Position numbers and translations under genes: made by a program
From: Mesorhizobium sp. B2-8-5
GTDB lineage: Bacteria; Pseudomonadota; Alphaproteobacteria; Rhizobiales; Rhizobiaceae
DNA length: 64,000 bases
Direction: 5' to 3'
NCBI RefSeq assembly: GCF_006440675.2
Contig: NZ_CP083951.1
Coordinates: 5,241,501-5,305,500 of the forward strand
Part shown: one piece after another, positions 32,911-41,748 of the stretch
Numbering within the stretch: the first letter of the stretch is position 1
Layout: every line of letters starts with the position of its first letter
The notes under the pieces: generated by a model
The model's input: only the letters and a program-made list of their open reading frames with translations
Databases searched by the model: none
What the model was told of the DNA's origin: nothing

Positions 32911-33534
32911 ATGTCTACTCGCATTGCAAAGCCGGCCGCGCGCATGCGCAAGCAGCCGCGCCAGGCGCGTTCGATCGCCACCGTCGAGGCGATCATCGAA
33001 GCCGGTGCTCGCGTTCTTAGCGAGCTCGGCTGGGCGGGCTTTTCCACCAACAAGGTGGCGGAGGCCGCAGGCGTCAGCATCGGCTCGCTCTATCAATATT
33101 TCCCCGACAAGCTCGCTCTGGTCGAAGCGATCCGGCGCCGTCACTTCGATCATGTGCTGTCGGTGATTCGCGAAGCGGCGGCCGACGAGAAGCCGCTCAG
33201 GCAATTCGCGCGCGAGCTGGTGCGCGGCATGATCGGCGCGCACTCGATCCATCCGACGTTGCACCAGGTGCTCCTCGACGAGGCGCCCGGCGACCGCGGC
33301 TCGCGTGCCGCGCATGCCTCGTTCCAGACGCGCTATCTCGAACATTACGCGGCGGCCGTCGCGCAGTACCGCAAGCGCCGCAAGGATACCGAGACGATGG
33401 CGCGCGTGCTCTCCTCGGCGATCGAAGGCGTGATCCACAACGCGGCACGGCGCAACATGCTCGACGCGCCGGAATTGCAGAGGCAACTGGTCGAGCTGAT
33501 CGAGGCTTACGTATCGGGCGGCAGGGCAGCCTGA
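32911..33534 (+). CDS. TetR family transcriptional regulator
   Basis: 207 residues. N-terminal HTH: ATVEAIIEAGARVLSELGWA, TNKVAEAAGVSIGSLYQYFP (residues about 25-75), then a helical ligand-binding domain. Divergent from the damaged DinB gene, so it may have controlled it. The 69-base spacer is AT-rich but no clear dyad was found. Confidence 0.88.
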   Translation: MSTRIAKPAARMRKQPRQARSIATVEAIIEAGARVLSELGWAGFSTNKVAEAAGVSIGSLYQYFPDKLALVEAIRRRHFDHVLSVIREAAADEKPLRQFARELVRGMIGAHSIHPTLHQVLLDEAPGDRGSRAAHASFQTRYLEHYAAAVAQYRKRRKDTETMARVLSSAIEGVIHNAARRNMLDAPELQRQLVELIEAYVSGGRAA

Positions 33535-33679
33535 GGCAGCGACGGCAGACAGGCTGGCGCCGGCCGCATGCCCGCGCCTCCTCGGTTACCGGCATCGCAA
33601 TTAAATTCGTATCGACTGTCGATTCCGACGATCGCCGTTCGTCGTATCATCGCATTCTGCAAACCGAAGGAACACAAAG

Positions 33680-34084
33680 ATGCGTTTCATGATGCTGATG
33701 ATCCCCGGCGGCTACGCGACCGCGGCTCCCGACGTCAGGCCCGAAGCCGAGGCCGTGGCGACGATGATGAAATACAATGAAGAGCTGAAGCGGGCCGGCG
33801 TGCTGCTTGCGCTCGACGGGCTGCATCCGCCGTCCTCGGGCGCGCGGGTTTCCTTCAATGGCGGCAAGCCAGCCGTCACCGACGGCCCGTTCGCCGAGGT
33901 CAAGGAAGTGCTCGGCGGCTATTGGATGATCGACGTGCGCTCGCCCGAGGAAGCCATCGAATGGGCACGCCGCTGCCCCGCCGGAGAAAACGACGTCATC
34001 GAGGTCCGGCGCGTTTTCGAGATGAACGATTTTCCCGAGGACGTCCAGAAGGTCGTCGACGGGTTCGACGAGCTCAAGGATTGA
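33680..34084 (+). CDS. YciI/DGPF-domain protein
   Basis: 134 residues of the YCII-related family, with PGGYATAAPD, GVLLALDGLHPPSSG and the diagnostic DGPF in TDGPFAEVKEVLGGYWMID, ending IEVRRVFEMNDF. Its stop codon overlaps the TTG start of the ECF sigma gene. DGPF proteins are the conserved genomic partners of ECF42-type sigma factors. Enzymatic role unclear; a possible ferredoxin-like hydrolase fold. Confidence 0.87.
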   Translation: MRFMMLMIPGGYATAAPDVRPEAEAVATMMKYNEELKRAGVLLALDGLHPPSSGARVSFNGGKPAVTDGPFAEVKEVLGGYWMIDVRSPEEAIEWARRCPAGENDVIEVRRVFEMNDFPEDVQKVVDGFDELKD

Positions 34085-35331
34085 CCACGACTGCAACGGT
34101 CGAAGCGGTCTGGCGGATCGAGCAGCCGAAACTCGCCGCCAGGCTCACCCGCACCCTGCGCGATGTCGGGCTGGCCGAGGAGGTGGTGCAGGATGCCTTT
34201 GTCGAGGCGCTGGAGCGCTGGCCCGGCGACGGCATTCCGCACAACCCGGCCGCCTGGCTGACCAGGGTCGCCATGAACCGCGCGCTCGACCGGCTGCGCC
34301 GCACCGTGCTGATCGACGGCAAGCATCGGCAGCTGGCCGTCGATCTCGCCGAGCTGGAGTGCGCCATGCCCGACATCGAGGCGGCGCTCGACGAGGATAT
34401 CGACGACGATCTGTTGCGACTGATCTTCACCTCTTGCCATCCGGTGCTGCCGGCAGAGCAGCGCGCGGCGCTTGCGCTGCGGATGCTGGGCGGACTGTCG
34501 ACGCCGGAGATCGCGCGCGCCTTCCTGGTGCCCGAGGCTACCGTCGCCCAGCGGATCGTGCGCGCCAAGCGGACCTTGCGCGACGCCGGCATCGCCTTCG
34601 AGACGCCGCGCGGGCAAGAGCGGCGCGAGCGCCTGACTGCTGTGCTGGAGGTGATCTACCTGATCTTCAACGAAGGCTATGTCACGTCCTCCGGACCGGA
34701 CTGGCTGCGCGCCGATCTCGGCAACGAGGCACTGCGCCTCGGCCGCCTGCTGGCGACGCTGATGCCGGAGCAACCGGAGGCGATCGGACTGCTGTCGCTG
34801 ATGGAACTCGGCGCCTCGCGCTTCGGCGCCCGCACCGACGGAGCCGGCAATCCGATCCTGCTGCTCGACCAGAACCGCGGCCGCTGGGACTGGTCGCTGA
34901 TCCGGCGCGGCCTCGACCGATTGAAACGCGCGATGGCGCTCACGCCGACGCCCGGTCCCTATCAGCTGCAGGCAATGATCGCCGCCTGCCATGCCCGCGC
35001 GGTGAGCGCGGCCGACACCGACTGGATCGCCATTGCCGCCTATTACCAAGCGCTCGCGCTGGCGGCGCCCTCGCCCATCGTCGAGGTCAATCGGGCGGTC
35101 GCCGCCGGCATGGCGTTCGGACCGGCGCAAGGGCTGGCCATCGCCGATGCGCTGCGGGACGAACTGCGGCTGAAAGAGTCGCACCTCTTGCCCACGGTGC
35201 GCGGCGACCTTCTGGCGAGGCTCGGACAGATGGAGGAGGCCCGCGCCGAATTCCGCCGCGCCGCCGAGCTGACAGCAAATGAGCGGGAGCGCGCGCTGCT
35301 GCTGGCGCGGGCTGGTGACGGTGATGGTTGA
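34081..35331 (+). CDS. ECF sigma factor with C-terminal extension (ECF42-like)
   Basis: 416 residues from a TTG start at 34081 that overlaps the YciI stop. Sigma region 2 (residues about 8-75) shows AEEVVQDAFVEALERWP, and region 4 shows LALRMLGGLSTPEIARAFLV and EATVAQRIVRAKRTLRDAGI. The last 200 residues are a helical extension rich in NEG-Y, GASRFGAR and tandem helices like TPR (YYQALALAAPSPIVEVNRAVA). No anti-sigma gene is present; in this family the extension replaces it. The upstream DGPF gene completes the pair. Confidence 0.85.
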   Translation: MTTTATVEAVWRIEQPKLAARLTRTLRDVGLAEEVVQDAFVEALERWPGDGIPHNPAAWLTRVAMNRALDRLRRTVLIDGKHRQLAVDLAELECAMPDIEAALDEDIDDDLLRLIFTSCHPVLPAEQRAALALRMLGGLSTPEIARAFLVPEATVAQRIVRAKRTLRDAGIAFETPRGQERRERLTAVLEVIYLIFNEGYVTSSGPDWLRADLGNEALRLGRLLATLMPEQPEAIGLLSLMELGASRFGARTDGAGNPILLLDQNRGRWDWSLIRRGLDRLKRAMALTPTPGPYQLQAMIAACHARAVSAADTDWIAIAAYYQALALAAPSPIVEVNRAVAAGMAFGPAQGLAIADALRDELRLKESHLLPTVRGDLLARLGQMEEARAEFRRAAELTANERERALLLARAGDGDG

Positions 35332-35337
35332 GAGAAA

Positions 35338-35380
35338 AGGATAGGCCGGCGGGACAGCGCCCCTCCGGCCTGCCTATCAG
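35338..35380. terminator. Hairpin between convergent genes (possible terminator)
   Basis: ATAGGCCGG and CCGGCCTGCCTAT arms about 35341-35377, with GGGACAGCGCCCCT between them, form a bulged stem. It lies in the short gap between the ECF sigma gene and the minus-strand gene at 35390. No strong T-run, so termination is only plausible. Confidence 0.4.
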
Positions 35381-35389
35381 CCGGAAAAT

Positions 35390-35842
35390 TTACCTAAGCA
35401 CGCGGCAGCGGCCGTTATAAACCAGCCAGCGGTCGAAGCCCGAGACGCAGAATTCGACATTGTCGCCGATCGAGGCAAAGCCCTGGCCTTCCTCGATCAG
35501 GTAGAAGATCGAGCGGTCGCGACCGTCCGACAGGTTGACGGTGGCGCGGCAATAGTGGCGGCCGATCGGCCATTCGTCGCTCGCCGGCTCGTAGCGATGC
35601 TGGCGGATGTTGCGGAAATCTGTGATCGCGACATCCGGCAGGTGCGGCACGTGATGCACTTGGTAGGAGAAGCGGTCGGTGATCTTGCTCAGCACCCAGC
35701 TTTCGCCGCAGACGCTGCCATCGTCGCCGCTGTAGACGGAAAGGTCTGCGGCCTGCGCCGCCTGGGTGAAGCCCAGCGGAGCGGCAAAGGGAGTGGACAG
35801 CGCAACCAGCGCGGCAAGGGCGGAATGGGCGAAGCGAGTCAT
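35390..35842 (-). CDS. Exported hypothetical protein (150 aa)
   Basis: Signal peptide of about 31 residues (ALAALVALSTPFAAPLGFTQ...AQAA). The mature domain contains four cysteines (SVCGESW, HYCRAT, VEFCVSGF, NGRCRV) and several aromatic motifs (RFSYQVHHVPHLPDV, YEPASDEWPIGRHYC), which suggest a disulfide-bonded periplasmic protein. The DSVCGE...YNGRC layout recurs among small rhizobial secreted proteins without a known function. Confidence 0.7.
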   Translation of the reverse strand: MTRFAHSALAALVALSTPFAAPLGFTQAAQAADLSVYSGDDGSVCGESWVLSKITDRFSYQVHHVPHLPDVAITDFRNIRQHRYEPASDEWPIGRHYCRATVNLSDGRDRSIFYLIEEGQGFASIGDNVEFCVSGFDRWLVYNGRCRVLR

Positions 35843-36007
35843 GACAGCCTCTCAAGGTCGGTTCCGCACACTGTGCGGATTCGCTTGGCGGCGGTCAAGC
35901 GGTCGCGAAAACAATGGTTTCCGCAAAACTTCGTTCCAGACTTGACCAGCTAATTGGGTTGCATGGAGATTCAGGTCATACCGGCATCGCCTGAACCTCC
36001 ATACAGC

Positions 36008-36370
36008 CTAAAACGTGCCGGCAAGCAGCAGCCCGCCGATGACCGCGATGTTGATCAGGAACGCATTGCGCAGCACCTGGCGCTCCGGTTCCTCGCTGGC
36101 CCAGAAACGCAGCAGCATCGCGTTCGTCGCCAGCGTGAAGATGACCAGCGCGCCGGCGGCGAAGGGCCGGGCCATGCCAACGGCAAGCAGGAAACCCGCA
36201 ACGATCTCGACCGCCGAACCGGCGGCCAGCATCAAGGCCGGAGCCGGAAATTTCTGCGCGGCCAGATAGCCGCGCATCGCCCCGAATTTCAGGAAATGTT
36301 CGATGCCGGCGAAGACGAACACGCCACCGATGAGGAGAGCGCCAAGCGCTTGAACGGTTTGACCAGGCAT
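36008..36370 (-). CDS. DoxX family membrane protein
   Basis: 120 residues with four transmembrane helices: LGALLIGGVFVFAGIEHFLK, then ALMLAAGSAVEIVAGFLLAV, FAAGALVIFTLATNAMLL and FLINIAVIGGLLLAG. The FAGIEH and PAPALMLAAGSAVEI features are DoxX-like. It follows the VOC gene by 34 bases in the same direction, so co-transcription is likely. Role in redox or detoxification is inferred from the family. Confidence 0.8.
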   Translation of the reverse strand: MPGQTVQALGALLIGGVFVFAGIEHFLKFGAMRGYLAAQKFPAPALMLAAGSAVEIVAGFLLAVGMARPFAAGALVIFTLATNAMLLRFWASEEPERQVLRNAFLINIAVIGGLLLAGTF

Positions 36371-36404
36371 GGCGGCCTCCTCTCGATGATCTGCTTCGCT
36401 CCGC

Positions 36405-36827
36405 TCAGTCCTCGGGGACGGAGGCCGGGTTGTGGACGACCTCCCACAGGTGATCGTCGGGATCCTGGAAATAGCCGGCATAGCCGCCCCAGAAGGTTTT
36501 CTGCGCCGGCTTGACCACGCGCGCCCCGGCCTTGACGGCCTCGGCCATCACGGCGTCGACCTCGGCCTCGCTGCCGACATTGTGGCCGATGGTGAGCTCG
36601 GTCGGGCTGCGGCCGCTCTGCGGCACCGTGGCATCCCAGGCGATGTTGGCGCGTTCGTAGATGGCGAATTTCAGGCCGCCGGCGAGCTCGAAGAAGGCGA
36701 CGGCGCCATGCTCGAATTCCCGACCGATGATGCCTTCGGTCGGCAGGCCGAGGCCGTCGCGATAGAATTTGAGCGACGCTTCCAGATCGTCGACGCCGAG
36801 CGTCAATACGGTGATGCGAGCTTTCAT
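36405..36827 (-). CDS. VOC (glyoxalase-like) protein
   Basis: 140 residues. Two beta-alpha-beta-beta-beta units with ITVLTLGVDDLEASLKFYRD, ELTIGHNVGSEAEVDAVMAE and GGYAGYFQDPDDHLWEVVHN (H/E metal site). These are glyoxalase/dioxygenase superfamily features. Start at ATG 36827 or three codons earlier. Divergent from an AraC regulator. Confidence 0.87.
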   Translation of the reverse strand: MKARITVLTLGVDDLEASLKFYRDGLGLPTEGIIGREFEHGAVAFFELAGGLKFAIYERANIAWDATVPQSGRSPTELTIGHNVGSEAEVDAVMAEAVKAGARVVKPAQKTFWGGYAGYFQDPDDHLWEVVHNPASVPED

Positions 36828-37008
36828 TTCTCTCACTCCTTTCTATATTCGAAACCAACATCCGAAATCGGATCTGGTCGGCAAACGCGCCGATGGGCGC
36901 CATCAGGCTGCGTCTGTTCTGCCATGGATGAAGTGGCCGGCCTTGAAGATTTCGGCCAAATTGACCGTCGCACCGATCCGGCATCCGCCGGAGCAGATCG
37001 GAGAAGAG

Positions 37009-37764
37009 ATGGAACCGGTCCTGGCGCAGACAACCGGCTTCTTCCGGGAACGGCCCGCTGGCAAAGGCCTGGCAGATGCCTTCTGTGCGATCTGGGTCCA
37101 CCGCATGGACGAGCGCGCCGCTCCGCCCATCGTCATCACGCCTGACGCGACGATCGACCTGCAATGGATCGACGGCCGCTTCCGCGTTGCCGGGCCGGAC
37201 AGGGAGCCACAGATCGAGACGCCTGCCGCCGGCGCGGTGATCGTCGGCTTCCGCTTCCGGCCGGGCGCGGCCGCCGGCTGGCTCGGCGTGCCGGCCAGCG
37301 AAATCGTCGGCGGGCGGCTGGACCTCGAGGAGTTATGGGGCACGCGTGCCCGCGAACTGTCGGATCGCATCAAGGCTACGACCGATCTGCCGGCCATGCT
37401 GCGGCAGTTGGAAGAGACGGTGGGCATGCACACCGAGGGCCGCGACGCGCTGGACCCGCGGATGGGCCGGGCCTTTGGTGTCCTCGACGAGGGCCTGTCG
37501 CCGGAAACGCCGCTGGTTCCCTTCCTGCAACGCCATTTGCATATGAGCGAACGGACGCTGCGACGCCGCTTCGAGGACGCCTTCGGCTATGGCCCGAAGA
37601 CGCTCGACCGCATCTTGCGCTTCCACCGGTTCCGGCGCCTGCAACAGCAGCAGGGCGAAGCTTCGACCGCGCTGCTCGCCATCGAGGCCGGCTATGCCGA
37701 CCAGGCGCATCTGATCCGCGAAAGCCGGCGGCTGACCGGTGTGACGCCTACGGCGCTGGCTTAG
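37009..37764 (+). CDS. AraC-family transcriptional regulator
   Basis: 251 residues from ATG 37009 after GGAG. N-terminal ligand domain like DUF6597 (WVHRMDERAAPPIVITPDAT, GFRFRPGAAAGWLGVPASEI) and a C-terminal AraC HTH pair: HMSERTLRRRFEDAFGYGPK, ALLAIEAGYADQAHLIRESR, LTGVTPTAL. In-frame upstream starts lead through the VOC spacer and are unlikely. It probably controls the divergent VOC-DoxX genes. Confidence 0.85.
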   Translation: MEPVLAQTTGFFRERPAGKGLADAFCAIWVHRMDERAAPPIVITPDATIDLQWIDGRFRVAGPDREPQIETPAAGAVIVGFRFRPGAAAGWLGVPASEIVGGRLDLEELWGTRARELSDRIKATTDLPAMLRQLEETVGMHTEGRDALDPRMGRAFGVLDEGLSPETPLVPFLQRHLHMSERTLRRRFEDAFGYGPKTLDRILRFHRFRRLQQQQGEASTALLAIEAGYADQAHLIRESRRLTGVTPTALA

Positions 37765-37777
37765 GCGCGCGGTCGCC

Positions 37778-38626
37778 CTACTCGCCCGCCAGCCAATCAA
37801 GCGTCCATCGCGACGGCTGCCGGAGAGCAAGCGCCTTGTGAAGGGCGGGCAACAGCACCTTCAATTCGCCTTCCAGCGTGTAGGGCGGATTGACCACCAC
37901 CATCCCGCTGCCGTCGAGGCTGGGTTCGTTCGAGGCAGGCCGGATATCGAAGGCAATGTCGAGCAGTTTTGGAATGCCGGTCTCCCTCAGCGCCGCGCGG
38001 AAAGCGGTCACCGCCTTGCGATCCTTGATCGGGTACCAGAGCGCATAGATGCCGCCCGGCCAGCGCCGATGCGCCTTCAGCAGGCCATCGACGAGCCTGG
38101 AGAACTCGCCCTCCTCCTCGAAGGGCGGATCGATGAGGACGAGGCCGCGCTTCTCCTTCGGCGGCAGTTGCGCGCCCAGCGCCAGCCAGCCGTCGAGCTC
38201 GATCACCCTCGCCTGGAAATCGCCGACGAGGACGGATTTCAGCCGTGCGGCATCCTCGGGGTGAAGTTCGACCGCCGTCAACCGGTCCTGGTTGCGCAGG
38301 AGATGTCGCACGATCAGCGGCGAGCCGGGATAGTGCTTGAGGCCGGCGTCGGGATTTTGCGCGCGCACCGCCTCCAGATAGGGCTGAAGCAGCGCCGCCG
38401 CCCGCGGCTCGAGCGTCGCCTCGGCCAGCCGGCCGATGCCGCCCTGCCATTCGCCGGTCTTGCCTGCCTCCACCGAGGCAAGGTTGTAGCGGCCAATGCC
38501 GGCATGGGTGTCGATGACGCGAAACGCCTTATCCTTCTGCTTGAGGTATTCGACGAGGCGCGCGAGCACGGCATGCTTGACGACATCGGCGAAATTGCCG
38601 GCGTGGTAGGCGTGGCGATAATTCAT
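37778..38626 (-). CDS. rlmJ: 23S rRNA (adenine-2030-N6)-methyltransferase
   Basis: 282 residues. Start MNYRHAYHAGNFADVVKHAV is highly characteristic of RlmJ. The SAM-dependent N6-adenine active site is DPPF at 166-169 in LVLIDPPFEEEGEF, and HAGIGRY and GGIGRLAEA form the SAM site. Methylates the large-subunit rRNA near the peptidyl transferase centre. Confidence 0.95.
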   Translation of the reverse strand: MNYRHAYHAGNFADVVKHAVLARLVEYLKQKDKAFRVIDTHAGIGRYNLASVEAGKTGEWQGGIGRLAEATLEPRAAALLQPYLEAVRAQNPDAGLKHYPGSPLIVRHLLRNQDRLTAVELHPEDAARLKSVLVGDFQARVIELDGWLALGAQLPPKEKRGLVLIDPPFEEEGEFSRLVDGLLKAHRRWPGGIYALWYPIKDRKAVTAFRAALRETGIPKLLDIAFDIRPASNEPSLDGSGMVVVNPPYTLEGELKVLLPALHKALALRQPSRWTLDWLAGE

Positions 38627-38642
38627 GCGCGCCTACCTCTAG

Positions 38643-38693
38643 AGAGCATGATGTCGACCGAAAACCGCTTCACACTTTTCGGCATCATGCTCG
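38643..38693. repeat. Palindromic repeat (GAGCATGATGTCG...CGGCATCATGCTC)
   Basis: Outer arms GAGCATGATG/CATCATGCTC with CCGAAAA/TTTTCGG inner arms, in opposite orientation to the copy at 16371. The 3' end of the gene at 38685 runs into this repeat, so its stop codon was probably supplied by it. Confidence 0.75.
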
Positions 38694-39314
38694 TGGCGAA
38701 CCGTTGCGGCCCCAGCGTGGCGGTGGCGGCTGCGAATTGGGATTCTGCGGATCGCCTCCGCCGCGGCGCCCGAAGACCAGCGACAGCGCCAGTCCGGCAA
38801 GGCCGACGCCCATCAGCGTATAGCCGGCCGGCTGCGCGCGTTCGTCGATCGAGCCGGTGCCGGCGCGCAGGATAAGATCGACCGCGCGCATGTCGATGCC
38901 GTCGGCATCGCCGGGGCCGACGGTGAACACATAAGGACCGGGCGTGACCCTATCGATGACGCCGCCCTCGTCGCGAAAGATCTTGTCGGGCAGCTGCGGG
39001 CTCGCCTGGCGGGGATTGTCGGTGTGGTTGAAGGAGAGCGCCGACGCCAGCTCCGTGCGGCCGCCGTTCGCCGCGGTCAGCGTCAGCACCGTGCGCTGCT
39101 GGCCCGCGACCCGTTCGGCCCGCGCGGTCAAGTCGACCAGCACCCGCACCGGCGCGTCGCTTGCGGCGAGTTGCACGGTGACCGGCCGGAAGCGGCCTCC
39201 CTCATAGACGCGGTAAGTACCGATCGCATGGCCGGAAAAATTGCTCATCGCCCAGGGATAGAAGATGCCGATGGCGGCACCGGCGATGAGGAGAAGGACA
39301 AAGAGGAAGCGCAT
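38685..39314 (-). CDS. Membrane-anchored hypothetical protein (209 aa)
   Basis: N-terminal helix (FLFVLLLIAGAAIGIFYPWA) and a second near 168-185 (YTLMGVGLAGLALSLVF) flank a domain of beta strands (AIGTYRVYEGGRFRPVTVQL, VRVLVDLTAR, GGVIDRVTPGPYVFTVGPGD). The C-terminal 25 residues are Pro/Arg/Gly-rich, partly encoded by the repeat. I recognise no family. The domain is exported between the two helices. Confidence 0.6.
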   Translation of the reverse strand: MRFLFVLLLIAGAAIGIFYPWAMSNFSGHAIGTYRVYEGGRFRPVTVQLAASDAPVRVLVDLTARAERVAGQQRTVLTLTAANGGRTELASALSFNHTDNPRQASPQLPDKIFRDEGGVIDRVTPGPYVFTVGPGDADGIDMRAVDLILRAGTGSIDERAQPAGYTLMGVGLAGLALSLVFGRRGGGDPQNPNSQPPPPRWGRNGSPRA

Positions 39315-39346
39315 TCAGAGCCTTGGTTTTCTGGGCGAGATCGCCG

Positions 39347-40018
39347 CTATTTTTTGGCGGGTTCGTTTCGGGCAGCTTCGCGGACCCGCTCCATCTCGTC
39401 CAGAAACATTTCCAGGCCAAGCTCGAAAGTCTTGTCGAAGCCGCTGGCGCCGAAATAGGCGCCGGCCTTAATGACGCTCGGATAGTCGCGCGCCAGTTCC
39501 TCGTCGCTGACGGTGGTGACCGCCGAAGGCCCCTTGGCGTAGCCGGCCGTCTCGTCGAGGATCGCGCCCATCAGATAATAGCCGGCGGCGCGGAACAGGC
39601 GGGCGCTGAGCTCGGGGCCGAAACCGCCATCCTCGAACAGGCCGATGATGGCGTTGAGCTTGGCGAGGCAGGGCGGCGAGTTCATGCGATAGACGACGAT
39701 GAAGGGCGCGAAGGCCGGGTGCTCGGTGGCGACGCGGCGGAACTCCTGCATGCCGACGCGCGCCCGCTCGCGCCACGGCAGGCTGTTGTCAGGGATGACA
39801 AGCCTACTCATCTGCCGGTCGACCAGCGCCTCGTACAGATGCGCCTGCGAGGGGAAGTGGTGGTAGATGCTCATCGCCTCGCAGCCGAGCCTGGCGGCGA
39901 GCTTGCGCATCGAAAAGCCGGAAAGCCCTTCCCGCTCGATCACCTCGAAGGCGGCGTCCTCGATCATCTCGCGGGAGAGCTTTCCGCGGGGTCGCTTTTT
40001 TTTGCTCTGTGCATCCAT
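39347..40018 (-). CDS. TetR family transcriptional regulator
   Basis: 223 residues from ATG 40018. HTH: LSREMIEDAAFEVIEREGLS, MRKLAARLGCEAMSIYHHFP; the C-terminal domain is TetR_C-like with a long helical bundle. It is divergent from the exported AhpD-like gene, with two nearly identical dyads between them. Repression of that gene, relieved by an unknown ligand, is the natural model. Confidence 0.88.
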   Translation of the reverse strand: MDAQSKKKRPRGKLSREMIEDAAFEVIEREGLSGFSMRKLAARLGCEAMSIYHHFPSQAHLYEALVDRQMSRLVIPDNSLPWRERARVGMQEFRRVATEHPAFAPFIVVYRMNSPPCLAKLNAIIGLFEDGGFGPELSARLFRAAGYYLMGAILDETAGYAKGPSAVTTVSDEELARDYPSVIKAGAYFGASGFDKTFELGLEMFLDEMERVREAARNEPAKK

Positions 40019-40033
40019 GGCGGCGCTTGACAA

Positions 40034-40077
40034 CTTACACTGTAAGGTTCATCTTCCACACACCTTACAACGTAAGG
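40034..40077. promoter_or_regulatory. Two TetR operator dyads
   Basis: CTTACACTGTAAGG (40034-40047) and CCTTACAACGTAAGG (40063-40077) share the half-site CTTACA/GTAAGG, with centres 29-30 bases apart. They separate the divergent TetR gene and the gene at 40103. Confidence 0.75.
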
Positions 40078-40102
40078 CTAACAAAAACCAGAGGAGAAGA
40101 TC

Positions 40103-40576
40103 ATGTCAGTCAATCGCATCGTCTCAACCGTGCATTCCTGCCTTCATTCCGCCTCGCTCATCGCCGCCGCGAGCGTGTTTGCCACTGCTCTGGCTTCCGC
40201 GCCCGCCCGGGCCGATGATTATGACGCCACCCTCAAGGACATCCAGTCGACGATGGGCGGCGTGCCGAGCTTCGTGAAACAGTTCCCGAAAGCCGGTCTG
40301 CCCGGCGCGTGGGCCGAGGTCAAGGCCATCGAGCTCAGCGACAAAACGGCGCTGACGCCGAAGGAGAAGTCGCTGATCTCGCTGGCGGTCGCGGCGCAGA
40401 TCCCGTGCAGCTACTGTATCTGGTCGGACACCGAGAACGCCAAGCACGCCGGCGCCACCGACGAGGAGATCCAGGAAGCCGTCGCGATGGCCGCGCTGAC
40501 ACGCCACTGGAGCACCATCTTCAACGGCATGCAGGTCGATTTCGACCAGTTCAAGAAAGAGATGGCCGGGCAGTAA
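40103..40576 (+). CDS. Exported AhpD/CMD-like protein
   Basis: 157 residues: a signal peptide (about 1-37, cleavage near PARA-DD), then a carboxymuconolactone decarboxylase/AhpD-type domain with the redox motif C102-S-Y-C105 in IPCSYCIWSDTENAKHAGAT, E109/H115-like residues and EEIQEAVAMAALTRHWST. AhpD-type enzymes are usually cytoplasmic peroxidase partners; an exported form is unusual. It is regulated by the divergent TetR and ends in a hairpin terminator. Confidence 0.8.
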   Translation: MSVNRIVSTVHSCLHSASLIAAASVFATALASAPARADDYDATLKDIQSTMGGVPSFVKQFPKAGLPGAWAEVKAIELSDKTALTPKEKSLISLAVAAQIPCSYCIWSDTENAKHAGATDEEIQEAVAMAALTRHWSTIFNGMQVDFDQFKKEMAGQ

Positions 40577-40606
40577 GACTTATCCCGGCATAGCTTATCC
40601 GGCAAA

Positions 40607-40635
40607 GCGGGCGGGCGCGAACCCCGCCCGCCTTT
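40607..40635 (+). terminator. Probable intrinsic terminator
   Basis: GCGGGCGGG (40607-40615) pairs with CCCGCCCGC (40623-40631), followed by CTTTC. The stem is strong but the T-run is short. It follows the AhpD-like gene by 31 bases. Confidence 0.5.
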
Positions 40636-40830
40636 CGCCGCCTCGATCGACGCTCCAACCAAGCTTGTGGATTCGCCGCCGCCGCTGCTCTATAGGAACA
40701 GCGCCTTGAAAAAGCTGGCACGGATCCGATGTCGGACCGCCGCCGGCCGGGCCGACATTCGAGAGTTGCCGCTTTGCAGGCCCTCGGGACAGCGCTTCCG
40801 CCCCGGCCGGGCGGCCCATTGGAGACCTGA

Positions 40831-41748
40831 TTGAAGCGAGCGATATCGATAATCGTCACTCTGGCGCTGCTGGCATGGCTTGCCAGCGACCAGCGCTGGA
40901 AGATGGTGGGCGATGCTTTCGCCTCCATCACGCCCGGCGCTTTCGTGGCGGTGGCGGCGGCGCTGTTCGTTACCTATGTGCTCAGGGCGCTGCGTGTCTG
41001 CGACGAGTTTCGCGACGATGTGAACGGCCGCTTCGGCGCCGTGCTTCGCGTCATCCTGATCCACAATGCGATGATCAATGTCGTGCCGTTCCGCGGCGGC
41101 GAGACGGCCTTCCCGATCCTCTTGCGCCAGGTGTTCGGCGTCTCGATCGTGCGCGCCAGCGCTTCGCTGCTTTGGTTTCGGCTGCAGGACGCTTTCGTCG
41201 TCGGTGTGCTGGCCTGCCTGGTCTGGCCGGGCCTGCATCCGGCGCTCAGGGCCGCCGGCATCGCGGCGCTGATCGCCGCCGCATGGTATCTGCCGCGCTG
41301 GGCGCGCGCGCCGCATAACTGGACCACTGGCGGCAGGATCGTCTCGAAGCTCGGCAAATTGCGCGATATCTTCACCGAAGCGACGGGACGCTCACGCTAT
41401 GGCTGGTGGTGGACGATCGCCAACTGGGCGCTGAAGCTCGGCGTGCAGGGATGGCTGCTCGCAATGCTGCTCAACATCTCCTTCCAGACCGCCTTTCCGG
41501 GCGCCGTCGGCGCGGAAGCCGCGGCCATCCTGCCGGTGCAGGGCGTCGCCGGCTTCGGCACCTATGAGGCGGGCGCCGCAGCCGCGTTGCTCTATTCCGG
41601 CATTGCCATGAAGGATGGCCTGCAGGCGGCGCTGGCGCTGCATCTCTTCATCCTCTGCTCGGCGGTCGCAACCGGTGCGATCGCCTGGCTGTTCCCCTCG
41701 AAATCGACGCTGCCGGAAACCCCGACGGCAGGACCGGCAAGGAAATGA
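40831..41748 (+). CDS. Flippase-like integral membrane protein (LPG-synthase TM family)
   Basis: 305 residues starting at TTG 40831, six bases after GGAG. About eight transmembrane helices. The lysylphosphatidylglycerol synthase TM-like pattern (VTYVLRALRVCDEFRDDVNG, HNAMINVVPFRGGETAFPIL, GFGTYEAGAAAALLYSGI) is clear. This family includes lipid flippases next to glycosyltransferases. Its stop overlaps the next gene's start as ATGA, so it probably acts with the GT2 enzyme on a lipid-linked sugar. Confidence 0.82.
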   Translation: MKRAISIIVTLALLAWLASDQRWKMVGDAFASITPGAFVAVAAALFVTYVLRALRVCDEFRDDVNGRFGAVLRVILIHNAMINVVPFRGGETAFPILLRQVFGVSIVRASASLLWFRLQDAFVVGVLACLVWPGLHPALRAAGIAALIAAAWYLPRWARAPHNWTTGGRIVSKLGKLRDIFTEATGRSRYGWWWTIANWALKLGVQGWLLAMLLNISFQTAFPGAVGAEAAAILPVQGVAGFGTYEAGAAAALLYSGIAMKDGLQAALALHLFILCSAVATGAIAWLFPSKSTLPETPTAGPARK

